Part shown: positions 1-11,449 of the stretch, piece by piece | Layout: every line of letters starts with the position of its first letter | Position numbering within the stretch: the first letter of the stretch is position 1 | Assembly: GCF_026343125.1 (NCBI RefSeq) | Contig: NZ_JAPEMB010000001.1 | Coordinates: 4,841,501-4,905,500 of the forward strand | Direction of reading: 5' to 3' | DNA: 64,000 bases | Origin: Streptomyces sp. NBC_00094 | Lineage (GTDB): Bacteria; Actinomycetota; Actinomycetes; Streptomycetales; Streptomycetaceae | Translations under genes and position numbers: made by a program | Notes under the pieces: model-generated | Seen by the model: only the letters and a program-made list of their open reading frames with translations | What the model was told of the DNA's origin: nothing | Database searches by the model: none

Positions 1-213
1 CGTGTGCGTCTGACCTCGGGCATCGAGGTCACGGCCTACATCCCGGGTGAGGGTCACAACCTGCAGGAGCACTCCATCGTGCTCGTGCGTGGTGGCCGTG
101 TGAAGGACCTGCCGGGTGTTCGCTACAAGATCATCCGCGGTTCCCTCGACACGCAGGGCGTCAAGAACCGTAAGCAGGCTCGCAGCCGCTACGGCGCCAA
201 GAAGGAGAAGTAA
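1..213 (+). CDS. rpsL: 30S ribosomal protein S12, 3' part only
   Basis: The reading frame is open from base 1, so the window begins inside the gene and shows only the last 70 codons. The visible part contains PGVRYKIIRG and ends in the basic tail of S12 (RSRYGAKKEK). S12 sits at the decoding centre of the 30S subunit and is the classical site of streptomycin-resistance mutations; the mutable Lys43 region lies upstream of the window, while the second hot spot near Lys88 falls close to the start of the visible part. rpsG follows after 2 bases, as expected in the str operon. Confidence 0.97.
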   Translation, partial: RVRLTSGIEVTAYIPGEGHNLQEHSIVLVRGGRVKDLPGVRYKIIRGSLDTQGVKNRKQARSRYGAKKEK

Positions 214-215
214 GA

Positions 216-686
216 ATGCCTCGTAAGGGCCCCGCCCCGAAGCGCCCGGTCATCATCGACCCGGTCTACAGCTCTCCTCTTGTCACCTCGCTGATCAACA
301 AGATCCTGCTTGACGGCAAGCGTTCCACCGCCGAGCGCATCGTGTACGGCGCCATGGAGGGTCTTCGCGAGAAGACCGGCCAGGACCCGGTCATCACGCT
401 GAAGCGCGCTCTCGAGAACGTCAAGCCGTCCCTCGAGGTCAAGTCCCGCCGTGTCGGTGGCGCCACCTACCAGGTGCCGATCGAGGTCAAGCCCGGTCGT
501 GCCTCCACCCTCGCGCTGCGCTGGCTCGTCGGTTACTCCCGCGCCCGTCGCGAGAAGACCATGACCGAGCGCCTCCTGAACGAGCTCCTCGACGCCTCGA
601 ACGGCCTCGGAGCTGCGGTCAAGAAGCGTGAGGACACGCACAAGATGGCCGAGTCCAACAAGGCCTTCGCGCACTACCGCTGGTAG
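216..686 (+). CDS. rpsG: 30S ribosomal protein S7
   Basis: A 156-residue protein of normal S7 length, starting MPRKGPAPKR. It contains the conserved VGGATYQVPIEV segment and ends KAFAHYRW. S7 nucleates assembly of the 16S rRNA 3' major domain and lies near the E site. The ATG is 2 bases after the rpsL stop, and the end of rpsL (AAGGAGAAG) supplies the ribosome binding site. The gap to fusA is 39 bases with no terminator, so it is cotranscribed in the str operon. Confidence 0.98.
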   Translation: MPRKGPAPKRPVIIDPVYSSPLVTSLINKILLDGKRSTAERIVYGAMEGLREKTGQDPVITLKRALENVKPSLEVKSRRVGGATYQVPIEVKPGRASTLALRWLVGYSRARREKTMTERLLNELLDASNGLGAAVKKREDTHKMAESNKAFAHYRW

Positions 687-725
687 TCGCAACCCACATC
701 GAGACCGAGAGAAGACTGAGCCGAT

Positions 726-2855
<2,130 letters not shown>

Positions 2856-3006
2856 CTCTTCCGAGTTCACGCTTTAGGCTTGACACCAGTCGCCGGGGCT
2901 CGACCCCCGAAACCCGAGGAATCGGGCCCCGGTGGATGGCATCCCAGCAAAGATCACCTGGCGCCGATGAAGCAAGGCGTACAGAACCACTCCGCAGGAG
3001 GATTCA
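2856..3006 (+). promoter_or_regulatory. fusA-tuf spacer, candidate tuf promoter and leader
   Basis: A perfect -35 hexamer TTGACA lies at 2880-2885, but I see no convincing -10 at 17-18 bases, so the promoter call is weak. Two small hairpins follow: 2894-2909, and 2913-2926 with a GGAA tetraloop. The ribosome binding site GCAGGAGG precedes the GTG of tuf. Streptomyces tuf1 is known to have its own promoter in addition to read-through from the str operon; the assignment here is inference. Confidence 0.35.
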
Positions 3007-4200
<1,194 letters not shown>

Positions 4201-4234
4201 TCTTGATCTGATCTGCCAGCTCCACGAGCTGCAA

Positions 4235-4266
4235 GAGGGCCCCGCACCGAAAGGTGCGGGGCCCTC
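4235..4266 (+). terminator. Terminator of the str operon
   Basis: A perfect 14-bp stem (4235-4248 with 4253-4266) closes on a GAAA tetraloop, 35 bases after the tuf stop. No U run follows, which is common for terminators in high-G+C actinomycetes. Confidence 0.85.
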
Positions 4267-4337
4267 TCGCGTTTCCCGGCCTCCTCGTGCTCCCGCCGAG
4301 GGATCTTCGAGATGTTCCGGGAATTACTGTCGTCCGA

Positions 4338-4366
4338 TGTCGAGGCCGCGCCGGCGGCTCCGACTC
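4338..4366 (+). promoter_or_regulatory. Putative ECF42-type promoter of the YCII/sigma operon
   Basis: TGTCGA at 4338-4343 is followed after exactly 17 bases by CGAC at 4361-4364, about 50 bases before the YCII gene. The same arrangement, TGTCGA-N17-CGAC, lies upstream of the second YCII/sigma pair at 46865-46891. ECF42 sigma factors are reported to read DGPF-gene promoters with a TGTCGA-type -35 element. Use by the local sigma factor is inference. Confidence 0.6.
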
Positions 4367-4415
4367 AAGGGTGACGGCACGCCACAGGGGCGCGCAGGAC
4401 GGGGAGGACACCCAC

Positions 4416-4778
4416 ATGAAGTACGTCGCGATGATCTACGGCAACCAGGCGAAGTGGGACTCCTTCCCGGCGGAGGCCTGGCCCGAGGCGATCGCCAAGC
4501 AGGAGGCCTTCAACCGGAAGTACCGCGAGAGCGGCGAGCTGATCGGCGCGTACGGACTCGCCGACGCGGCCGCCGCCCAGCTCGTCCGCCGCGAGGCCGG
4601 CGTCCCCGCGGTCACCGACGGGCCGTACCTGGAGACCAAGGAGTACGTGGCCAGCTTCTACCTGCTCGACTGCGACAGCCTGGAGCGCGCCCAGCAGATC
4701 GCCGCGGACATGCCCTTCGCGGACGTCGACCCCGTCGAGCTCTGGCCGGTCCTGCACGAGTCCGCGGCGGACGTGTGA
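4416..4778 (+). CDS. YCII-related (DGPF) domain protein
   Basis: A 120-residue protein beginning MKYVAMIYG, with the family motif TDGPYLETKEYVASFYLLDC in its second half, typical of the YCII/DGPF family. The biochemical role of the family is unknown; the small alpha-beta fold forms dimers and resembles muconolactone isomerase-like barrels. The ATG is preceded by GGGGAGG at 4401-4407. Its stop overlaps the GTG of the next gene, an ECF sigma factor, by 4 bases. This gene-pair arrangement is characteristic of ECF42 systems. A second, diverged copy lies at 46945. Confidence 0.9.
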   Translation: MKYVAMIYGNQAKWDSFPAEAWPEAIAKQEAFNRKYRESGELIGAYGLADAAAAQLVRREAGVPAVTDGPYLETKEYVASFYLLDCDSLERAQQIAADMPFADVDPVELWPVLHESAADV

Positions 4779-6022
4779 CCCGGCCCCACGACCCGAGGGC
4801 GGTCGAGGACCTGCTGCGCGCATGCGCGCCGCAGGTCCTCGCCCGGCTCGTCCGGCGCCACGGCAACTTCGACGCCTGCGAGGACGCCCTCCAGGAGGCG
4901 ATGATCGTCGCCGCACGCCAGTGGACGGAGGACGGGATCCCCGACCACGAGCGGAGCTGGCTGCTCACCGTCGCGACCCGGAAGTACATCGACCAGCTGC
5001 GCAGCGACGTCGCGCGCCGGCGCCGCGAGGACGCCCTCGCGTTCGCCACCCCGGACTCCGAACTCGTGGCCCGGGCCGCGGACGCCCCCGACTCCGGCTG
5101 GGACGACTCCCTGGCCCTGCTCTTCCTCTGCTGCCACCCGGCCCTGAGCCCCGCCAGCCGGATCGCGCTGACCCTGCGGGCCGTCGGCGGCCTCACCACC
5201 GCGCAGATCGCCGCCGCCTTCCTCGTACCCGAGTCGACGATGGCGCAGCGGATCAGCCGGGCCAAGCAGACCATCAAGGCGACGGGCGGCTCGCTCGCCG
5301 TGCCCGAGGGGGAGGACCGGGCGGCCCGCCTCGCCGAGGTGCGGCACGTGCTCTACCTCGTCTTCAACGAGGGCTACACGGCCAGCGGCGGCGACGACCT
5401 CACCGTGCCCGAGCTCGCCACGGAGGCGATCCGGCTCACCCGGCTCCTGCACCGGCTGGTCCCGGAGGACACCGAGACGGCCGGCCTGCTCGCCCTGATG
5501 CTGCTGACCGACGCCCGCCGCCCTGCCCGTACGGGCCCGCACGGCGAGCTGGTGCCGCTCGCGGAGCAGGACAGGAGGCGGTGGGACGGCCGGCTGATCG
5601 CGGAGGGAGTCGAGCTGATCAGCCGCACGCTGCCGAAGGGGCAGGTGGGCCCGTACCAGCTCCAGGCGGCCATCACGGCCGTGCACGACGAGGCCGAGTC
5701 CGCGGAGGCCACGGACTGGCCGCAGATCCTCACGCTGTACGAGCTCCTGGAGCGGACCGGGCCGAACCCGATGATCACGCTGAACCGCGCGGTCGCGGTC
5801 GCGATGGTGCACGGCCCCGAGGCCGGCCTCGAACTGCTCACCGGTCTCGCGGAGGACAGGCGACTCGCCCACCACCACCGGCTCCTCGCCACGCGAGCCC
5901 ACCTCCTCGAACTCCTCGGCGACAAGGAGAACGCGGCCGCCGCCTACCGCGAGGCGGCCCGCCACACGACGAGCGTCCCCGAACGGCGCCATCTGACGGA
6001 GCGGGCCCGGCGGTTGGGGTGA
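4775..6022 (+). CDS. ECF sigma factor, ECF42-like with C-terminal helical extension
   Basis: A 415-residue protein. Sigma region 2 lies at about residues 15-90 (DACEDALQEAMIVAARQW, ERSWLLTVATRKYID). Region 4 is at about 120-170 (LTTAQIAAAFLVPESTMAQRISRAKQ). An extension of roughly 240 residues starts at RHVLYLVFNEGYTASGG and ends in TPR-like helices. This is the architecture of ECF42 (formerly SigJ/YlaC-like, DUF6596-containing) factors, in which the extension is reported to be needed for activity. No anti-sigma gene is adjacent. Translation is probably coupled to the YCII gene through a GTGA overlap. Confidence 0.9.
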   Translation: MTRPHDPRAVEDLLRACAPQVLARLVRRHGNFDACEDALQEAMIVAARQWTEDGIPDHERSWLLTVATRKYIDQLRSDVARRRREDALAFATPDSELVARAADAPDSGWDDSLALLFLCCHPALSPASRIALTLRAVGGLTTAQIAAAFLVPESTMAQRISRAKQTIKATGGSLAVPEGEDRAARLAEVRHVLYLVFNEGYTASGGDDLTVPELATEAIRLTRLLHRLVPEDTETAGLLALMLLTDARRPARTGPHGELVPLAEQDRRRWDGRLIAEGVELISRTLPKGQVGPYQLQAAITAVHDEAESAEATDWPQILTLYELLERTGPNPMITLNRAVAVAMVHGPEAGLELLTGLAEDRRLAHHHRLLATRAHLLELLGDKENAAAAYREAARHTTSVPERRHLTERARRLG

Positions 6023-6445
6023 GCGGCTTCGGGGGTGCCACGGGCGCCCTGAGGCTTGCCCGTACGTGACGTGGGGTACAGTCTTCGCTCCCGATTGGCG
6101 GCCGGAAGGTCCCGTATGGCAGACTGTCGGGGTTGCTCGGTTGAGTGCCGATGCTGCGCGCCTCCCGTCGGGAGGACCGGAAGCGAGTCCCACAGTACTC
6201 GTCGCTCCTTTTCAGGAGCGGACGTACGGGAATCTTCCGGGAAGCGCCAGCGGGGTGCAGACCAGGCGCTCGGTGGGTGTTTTGCCCCCGACTCGCGGTT
6301 CTAGGGACCGCGCCCCCTTGGTTGGGAAATCCTTCGGGATTTCTGCGTAGAGGGAGCGCGACACGCCCGACCGCGTGGGTCGGAGGTGAAGGCCAGGAGA
6401 ACCCCCGAGTCCAGAGCGTTACGAGAGACAGGACTACTAGTAGCC
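6023..6445 (+). promoter_or_regulatory. S10 operon promoter and leader region
   Basis: A 423-base gap with no credible gene. A candidate promoter near its start is TTGCCC (6056-6061) with TACAGT (6077-6082), but the 15-base spacer is short. Hairpins lie at 6161-6175, 6203-6220 and 6326-6343; the last has a 7-bp stem and a UUCG tetraloop. The length and structure suggest a long 5' leader that could regulate the S10 operon, as the L4-controlled leader does in E. coli, but no homology to that leader is claimed. Confidence 0.5.
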
Positions 6446-6754
6446 ATGGCGGGACAGAAGATCCGCATCCGGCTCAAGGCCTACGACCACGAGGTCATCG
6501 ATTCCTCGGCGAAGAAGATCGTCGAGACGGTGACGCGCACTGGTGCGTCGGTCGCGGGCCCGGTGCCGCTGCCCACTGAGAAGAACGTGTACTGCGTCAT
6601 CAAGTCGCCGCACAAGTACAAGGACTCGCGCGAGCACTTCGAGATGCGCACGCACAAGCGCCTCATCGACATCCTCGACCCCACGCCGAAGACGGTTGAC
6701 TCGCTTATGCGTCTCGACCTGCCGGCGGGCGTCGACATCGAGATCAAGCTCTGA
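6446..6754 (+). CDS. rpsJ: 30S ribosomal protein S10
   Basis: A 102-residue protein starting MAGQKIRIRLKAYDHEVID, full length. S10 binds the 3' domain of 16S rRNA and also bridges to NusB/NusG. I chose the ATG at 6446 because it matches family N-termini; an upstream in-frame ATG at 6386 would add 20 unlikely residues. It is the first gene of an 11-gene S10 cluster, and rplC follows after 11 bases. Confidence 0.97.
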   Translation: MAGQKIRIRLKAYDHEVIDSSAKKIVETVTRTGASVAGPVPLPTEKNVYCVIKSPHKYKDSREHFEMRTHKRLIDILDPTPKTVDSLMRLDLPAGVDIEIKL

Positions 6755-6765
6755 GGGCGCGCGAG

Positions 6766-7410
6766 ATGGCCAAGAACATCAAGGGCATCCTGGGTGAGAA
6801 GCTCGGCATGACGCAGGTCTGGGACGAGAACAACCGGGTCGTCCCGGTGACCGTCGTCAAGGCCGGCCCGAATGTCGTGACCCAGGTCCGTACGAACGAC
6901 AGCGACGGCTACGAGTCGGTCCAGATCGCCTTCGGCGAGATTGACCCGCGCAAGGTGAACAAGCCCCTCAAGGGTCACTTCGCCAAGGCCGACGTCACCC
7001 CGCGCCGCCACCTGGTGGAGCTCCGCACCGCTGACGCCTCCGAGTACACGCTCGGCCAGGAGATCACCGCCGAGCTCTTCGAGGCCGGCGTGAAGGTCGA
7101 CGTCACCGCGAAGAGCAAGGGCAAGGGCTTCGCCGGCGTCATGAAGCGCCACAACTTCCGTGGTGGCAAGGCGTCGCACGGTGCCCACCGCGTGCACCGT
7201 AAGCCCGGTTCCATCGGTGGCTGCGCCACCCCGGGCCGTGTCTTCAAGGGCATGAAGATGGCTGGTCGCATGGGCAACGAGCGTGTGACCACCCAGAACC
7301 TGACCGTCCACGCCGTTGACGCCGAGAAGGGTCTGCTGCTCATCAAGGGCGCCGTCCCCGGCCCTAACGGTGGCCTCGTCCTGGTCCGCACCGCGGCCAA
7401 GGGGGTTTGA
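6766..7410 (+). CDS. rplC: 50S ribosomal protein L3
   Basis: A 214-residue L3 starting MAKNIKGILGEKLGMTQVWDE. The signature KGFAGVMKRHNFRGGKASHG covers the methylated-Gln region and the loop that reaches the peptidyl transferase centre. L3 is one of the first proteins to bind 23S rRNA. It is seven bases upstream of rplD, in the standard S10 order. Confidence 0.98.
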   Translation: MAKNIKGILGEKLGMTQVWDENNRVVPVTVVKAGPNVVTQVRTNDSDGYESVQIAFGEIDPRKVNKPLKGHFAKADVTPRRHLVELRTADASEYTLGQEITAELFEAGVKVDVTAKSKGKGFAGVMKRHNFRGGKASHGAHRVHRKPGSIGGCATPGRVFKGMKMAGRMGNERVTTQNLTVHAVDAEKGLLLIKGAVPGPNGGLVLVRTAAKGV

Positions 7411-7417
7411 GGAACCG

Positions 7418-8068
7418 ATGAGCACCATTGACATCCTTTCGCCGGCAGGCGACAAGACCGGGACCGTCGAGCTCCCCGAGGAGATCTTCGGCGCCAAGGT
7501 CAGCGTTCCGCTGATCCACCAGGTCGTCGTCGCGCAGCTGGCTGCGGCCCGTCAGGGCACGCACAAGACCAAGCGTCGTGGCGAAGTCCGTGGTGGTGGC
7601 AAGAAGCCTTACCGCCAGAAGGGCACCGGCCGCGCCCGTCAGGGCTCGACCCGCGCCCCGCAGTTCGTCGGCGGTGGCGTCGTCCACGGCCCGCAGCCGC
7701 GTGACTACTCCCAGCGGACCCCGAAGAAGATGAAGGCCGCCGCCCTCCGCGGTGCCCTCTCGGACCGGGCCACCCACTCCCGTATCCACGTCGTCACCGG
7801 CGTGGTCGAGGGTGGCGTCTCCACCAAGGCCGCGAAGACGCTGTTCGGCAAGATCTCGGAGCGCAAGAACCTGCTCCTGGTCGTCGAGCGCTCCGACGAG
7901 GCCGCGTGGCTGTCCGCTCGTAACCTGCCCCAGGTGCACATCCTGGAGCCGGGCCAGCTCAACACGTACGACGTGATCGTCTCCGACGACGTGGTCTTCA
8001 CCCAGGCCGCCCTCGAGTCCTTCGTGTCTGGCCCCCAGACCGCTGAGACCGAAGGGAGCGACGCCTGA
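7418..8068 (+). CDS. rplD: 50S ribosomal protein L4
   Basis: A 216-residue L4 starting MSTIDILSPAGDKTG. The extended loop that lines the peptide exit tunnel is present (GGKKPYRQKGTGRARQGSTRAPQ). In enterobacteria L4 also represses the S10 operon; whether it does so here is unknown, although a long structured leader lies upstream of rpsJ. The final A of the stop codon is the first base of the rplW ATG. Confidence 0.97.
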   Translation: MSTIDILSPAGDKTGTVELPEEIFGAKVSVPLIHQVVVAQLAAARQGTHKTKRRGEVRGGGKKPYRQKGTGRARQGSTRAPQFVGGGVVHGPQPRDYSQRTPKKMKAAALRGALSDRATHSRIHVVTGVVEGGVSTKAAKTLFGKISERKNLLLVVERSDEAAWLSARNLPQVHILEPGQLNTYDVIVSDDVVFTQAALESFVSGPQTAETEGSDA

Positions 8069-8391
8069 TGACTGAGGCCGTCGTCACCAGCAAGACCTTC
8101 TCGGACCCGCGTGACATCCTCGTCAAGCCGGTTGTCTCGGAGAAGAGCTACGCCCTGCTGGACGAGAACAAGTACACGTTCATCGTCGCGCCTGGCTCCA
8201 ACAAGACCCAGATCAAGCAGGCCGTCGAGGCGGTCTTCTCGGTCAAGGTCACCGGGGTCAACACGATCAACCGCCAGGGCAAGCGCAAGCGCACCAAGGC
8301 CGGTTTCGGTAAGCGCAAGGACACCAAGCGCGCCATCGTGACCCTTGCTGAGGGCAACCGTATCGACATCTTCGGCGGTCCGACCGCCTAA
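8068..8391 (+). CDS. rplW: 50S ribosomal protein L23
   Basis: A 107-residue protein overlapping the rplD stop by one base. It has the typical pattern DILVKPVVSEKSYALLDENKYTF and GKRKRTKAGFGKRKDTKRAIVTL. L23 sits at the tunnel exit and is the docking site for trigger factor and SRP. A 40-base gap with its own ribosome binding site precedes rplB. Confidence 0.97.
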   Translation: MTEAVVTSKTFSDPRDILVKPVVSEKSYALLDENKYTFIVAPGSNKTQIKQAVEAVFSVKVTGVNTINRQGKRKRTKAGFGKRKDTKRAIVTLAEGNRIDIFGGPTA

Positions 8392-8431
8392 GGGCGGTCT
8401 GGATCGTCCGGAATCGGACGAGGACTGAGAA

Positions 8432-9268
8432 ATGGGAATCCGCAAGTACAAGCCGACTACGCCGGGCCGTCGTGGCTCTTCCGTAGCCGACTTCGTCGAG
8501 ATCACGCGGTCCACGCCGGAGAAGTCGCTGGTCCGCCCCCTGCACAGCAAGGGCGGCCGTAACAACACCGGTCGGATCACGGTTCGACACCAGGGTGGCG
8601 GCCACAAGCGCGCCTACCGGGTGATCGACTTCCGTCGTCACGACAAGGACGGCGTGCCGGCGAAGGTCGCGCACATCGAGTACGACCCGAACCGCACGGC
8701 GCGCATCGCGCTGCTCCACTACGTGGACGGCGAGAAGCGCTACATCATCGCCCCCAAGGGTCTGACGCAGGGTGACCGCGTCGAGAACGGCCCCGGCGCT
8801 GACATCAAGCCCGGCAACAACCTGGCTCTCCGCAACATCCCGGTCGGTACCACGATCCACGCGATCGAGCTCCGTCCCGGTGGCGGCGCCAAGTTCGCGC
8901 GCTCCGCTGGTGCCTCCGTGCAGCTGCTGGCGAAGGAGGGCACGATGGCCCACCTTCGTATGCCGTCCGGTGAGATCCGTCTCGTCGACGCCCGCTGCCG
9001 CGCCACCATCGGCGAGGTCGGCAACGCCGAGCAGTCGAACATCAACTGGGGCAAGGCCGGCCGTAAGCGCTGGCTGGGCGTTCGCCCGACCGTTCGCGGT
9101 GTGGCGATGAACCCGGTGGACCACCCGCACGGTGGTGGTGAGGGTAAGACCTCCGGTGGTCGCCACCCGGTCTCCCCGTGGGGTCAGAAGGAGGGTCGTA
9201 CTCGCTCGCCGAAGAAGGCTTCGAGCAAGTACATCGTCCGCCGCCGCAAGACGAACAAGAAGCGCTAG
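8432..9268 (+). CDS. rplB: 50S ribosomal protein L2
   Basis: A 278-residue L2 starting MGIRKYKPTTPGRRG. The highly conserved C-terminal stretch NPVDHPHGGGEGKTSGGRHP includes the histidine long linked to peptidyl transferase activity and subunit association. Length and ends are normal. rpsS starts 12 bases after the stop. Confidence 0.98.
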   Translation: MGIRKYKPTTPGRRGSSVADFVEITRSTPEKSLVRPLHSKGGRNNTGRITVRHQGGGHKRAYRVIDFRRHDKDGVPAKVAHIEYDPNRTARIALLHYVDGEKRYIIAPKGLTQGDRVENGPGADIKPGNNLALRNIPVGTTIHAIELRPGGGAKFARSAGASVQLLAKEGTMAHLRMPSGEIRLVDARCRATIGEVGNAEQSNINWGKAGRKRWLGVRPTVRGVAMNPVDHPHGGGEGKTSGGRHPVSPWGQKEGRTRSPKKASSKYIVRRRKTNKKR

Positions 9269-9280
9269 GAGCGGGTTTAG

Positions 9281-9562
9281 ATGCCGCGCAGTCTCAAGAA
9301 GGGACCCTTCGTCGACGGACACCTCGTAAAGAAGGTGGACGTACAGAACGAAGCCGGTACCAAGAACGTCATCAAGACCTGGTCCCGTCGCTCGATGATC
9401 ATCCCGGCCATGCTCGGCCACACGATCGCGGTGCACAACGGCAAGACCCACATTCCGGTGTTTGTCACCGAGTCGATGGTCGGCCACAAGCTCGGCGAGT
9501 TCTCGCCGACGCGCACCTTCCGGGGTCACGTGAAGGACGACCGGAAGTCGAAGCGCCGCTAG
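9281..9562 (+). CDS. rpsS: 30S ribosomal protein S19
   Basis: A 93-residue S19 with MPRSLKKGPFVDGHL at the N-terminus and HKLGEFSPTRTFRGH near the end. S19 pairs with S13 in the head of the 30S subunit near the A-site tRNA. Length is normal for the family. It is part of the S10 operon between rplB and rplV. Confidence 0.97.
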   Translation: MPRSLKKGPFVDGHLVKKVDVQNEAGTKNVIKTWSRRSMIIPAMLGHTIAVHNGKTHIPVFVTESMVGHKLGEFSPTRTFRGHVKDDRKSKRR

Positions 9563-9604
9563 TAGCGGGGTGGAATGACCATGACAGACACTGGAAGGAC
9601 AACC

Positions 9605-9952
9605 ATGGAAGCCAGGGCCCAGGCGCGGTACATCCGCGTCACGCCCATGAAGGCCCGCCGCGTGGTGGACCTTATCCGTGGCATGGACGCCACGGAGGCT
9701 CAGGCGGTCCTGCGTTTCGCCCCGCAGGCCGCGAGCGTGCCGGTTGGCAAGGTGCTTGACAGCGCCATTGCCAACGCTGCACACAACTACGACCACACGG
9801 ACGCCTCTTCGCTGGTCATCAGCGAGGCGTTTGTGGATGAGGGCCCGACCCTGAAGCGGTTCCGTCCGCGTGCTCAGGGCCGTGCCTACCGGATCCGTAA
9901 GCGGACCAGCCACATCACCGTGGTCGTCAGCAGCAAGGAAGGAACCCGGTAA
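9605..9952 (+). CDS. rplV: 50S ribosomal protein L22
   Basis: A 115-residue L22. I chose the ATG at 9605 (MEARAQARYIRVTPMKARRV) because GGAAGGA lies just upstream at 9594-9600 and the residues align with known L22 N-termini; an in-frame ATG at 9575 would add ten residues. The C-terminal hairpin that lines the exit tunnel (RAQGRAYRIRKRTSHITVVV) is intact; macrolide-resistance mutations map there. The stop overlaps the rpsC ATG. Confidence 0.96.
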   Translation: MEARAQARYIRVTPMKARRVVDLIRGMDATEAQAVLRFAPQAASVPVGKVLDSAIANAAHNYDHTDASSLVISEAFVDEGPTLKRFRPRAQGRAYRIRKRTSHITVVVSSKEGTR

Positions 9953-10800
9953 TGGGCCAGAAGGTTAACCCGCATGGGTTCCGGCTCGGCATTACCACGG
10001 ACTTCAAGTCCCGTTGGTACGCCGACAAGCTGTACAAGGACTACGTCAAGGAAGACGTCGCCATCCGTCGGATGATGACGTCCGGCATGGAGCGCGCCGG
10101 CATCTCGAAGGTTGAGATCGAGCGCACCCGTGACCGCGTGCGGGTGGACATCCACACCGCGCGTCCCGGCATCGTCATCGGCCGCCGTGGCGCCGAGGCC
10201 GACCGCATCCGCGGTGACCTCGAGAAGCTCACGGGCAAGCAGGTCCAGCTGAACATCCTCGAGGTCAAGAACCCCGAGATGGACGCTCAGCTGGTTGCTC
10301 AGGCCGTTGCCGAGCAGCTCTCCTCCCGCGTCTCCTTCCGTCGCGCCATGCGTAAGAGCATGCAGGGCACGATGAAGGCCGGCGCCAAGGGCATCAAGAT
10401 CCAGTGCGGCGGTCGCCTCGGCGGCGCCGAGATGTCCCGCTCGGAGTTCTACCGCGAGGGCCGTGTGCCCCTGCACACGCTCCGCGCGAACGTCGACTAC
10501 GGCTTCTTCGAGGCCAAGACGACCTTCGGTCGCATCGGCGTGAAGGTCTGGATCTACAAGGGCGACGTCAAGAACATCGCCGAGGTCCGCGCCGAGAACG
10601 CTGCGGCCCGTGCGGGTAACCGCCCGGCCCGTGGTGCCGGCGCTGGCGACCGTCCCGCCGGCCGTGGTGGCCGCGGTGGCGAGCGTGGCGGCCGCGGCCG
10701 CAAGCCGCAGCAGCAGTCCGCGCCGGCTGCCGAGGCCCCCAAGGCCGACGCTCCCGCCGCCGCTGCCGCTCCGGCTGAGAGCACCGGAACGGAGGCCTGA
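9952..10800 (+). CDS. rpsC: 30S ribosomal protein S3 with low-complexity tail
   Basis: A 282-residue S3. It starts MGQKVNPHGFRLGI, with the KH domain around residues 40-105 (GIVIGRRGAEADRIR) and the S3 C-domain to about residue 215. After that comes a tail of some 60 residues rich in Gly, Arg, Ala and Pro. Such tails are usual in actinobacterial S3 and absent from the compact E. coli protein. S3 forms part of the mRNA entry channel. It overlaps rplV by one base. Confidence 0.97.
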   Translation: MGQKVNPHGFRLGITTDFKSRWYADKLYKDYVKEDVAIRRMMTSGMERAGISKVEIERTRDRVRVDIHTARPGIVIGRRGAEADRIRGDLEKLTGKQVQLNILEVKNPEMDAQLVAQAVAEQLSSRVSFRRAMRKSMQGTMKAGAKGIKIQCGGRLGGAEMSRSEFYREGRVPLHTLRANVDYGFFEAKTTFGRIGVKVWIYKGDVKNIAEVRAENAAARAGNRPARGAGAGDRPAGRGGRGGERGGRGRKPQQQSAPAAEAPKADAPAAAAAPAESTGTEA

Positions 10801-10805
10801 CCGAA

Positions 10806-11225
10806 ATGCTGATCCCCCGTAGGGTCAAGCACCGCAAGCAGCACCACCCCAAGCGCTCGGGTATGAGCAAGGGTGGTACGCAGGTTGCGTTCGGCGAGTA
10901 CGGCATCCAGGCCCTCACGCCGGCGTACGTGACCAACCGCCAGATCGAGGCGGCTCGTATCGCGATGACCCGCCACATCAAGCGTGGCGGCAAGGTCTGG
11001 ATCAACATCTACCCGGACCGCCCCCTCACGAAGAAGCCTGCCGAGACCCGCATGGGTTCCGGTAAGGGTTCGCCGGAGTGGTGGATCGCGAACGTCAAGC
11101 CGGGTCGGGTGATGTTCGAACTGTCCTACCCGAACGAGAAGATCGCGCGCGAGGCCCTGACCCGTGCGGCTCACAAGCTGCCGATGAAGTGCAAGATCGT
11201 CAAGCGCGAGGCAGGTGAGCTGTGA
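10806..11225 (+). CDS. rplP: 50S ribosomal protein L16
   Basis: A 139-residue L16 starting MLIPRRVKHRKQHHPKRSGMSKGG, with the conserved GKGSPEWWIANVKPGRVMFE. L16 helps position tRNA in the A and P sites and is incorporated late in 50S assembly. The stop TGA (11223-11225) overlaps the start of rpmC, implying translational coupling. Confidence 0.97.
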   Translation: MLIPRRVKHRKQHHPKRSGMSKGGTQVAFGEYGIQALTPAYVTNRQIEAARIAMTRHIKRGGKVWINIYPDRPLTKKPAETRMGSGKGSPEWWIANVKPGRVMFELSYPNEKIAREALTRAAHKLPMKCKIVKREAGEL

Positions 11226-11449
11226 TGTCGGCCGGTACCAAGGCGTCCGAGCTGCGCGAGCTGGGCAACGAGGAGCTTCTCAACAAGCTCCGCGAGGCCA
11301 AGGAAGAGCTGTTCAACCTCCGCTTCCAGGCGGCGACGGGCCAGCTCGAGAACCACGGTCGGCTCAAGTCCGTCCGTAAGGACATCGCCCGGATCTACAC
11401 CCTGATGCGTGAGCGCGAGCTGGGCATCGAGACGGTGGAGAACGCCTGA
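11225..11449 (+). CDS. rpmC: 50S ribosomal protein L29
   Basis: A 74-residue L29 with MSAGTKASELRELGNEELLNKLREAKEELFNLRFQ, the usual long helical hairpin. It lies by the tunnel exit next to L23. The ATG at 11225 is preferred over the overlapping GTG at 11222, which would add one residue, because L29 proteins of this group begin MSAG. The stop overlaps the rpsQ ATG. Confidence 0.96.
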   Translation: MSAGTKASELRELGNEELLNKLREAKEELFNLRFQAATGQLENHGRLKSVRKDIARIYTLMRERELGIETVENA

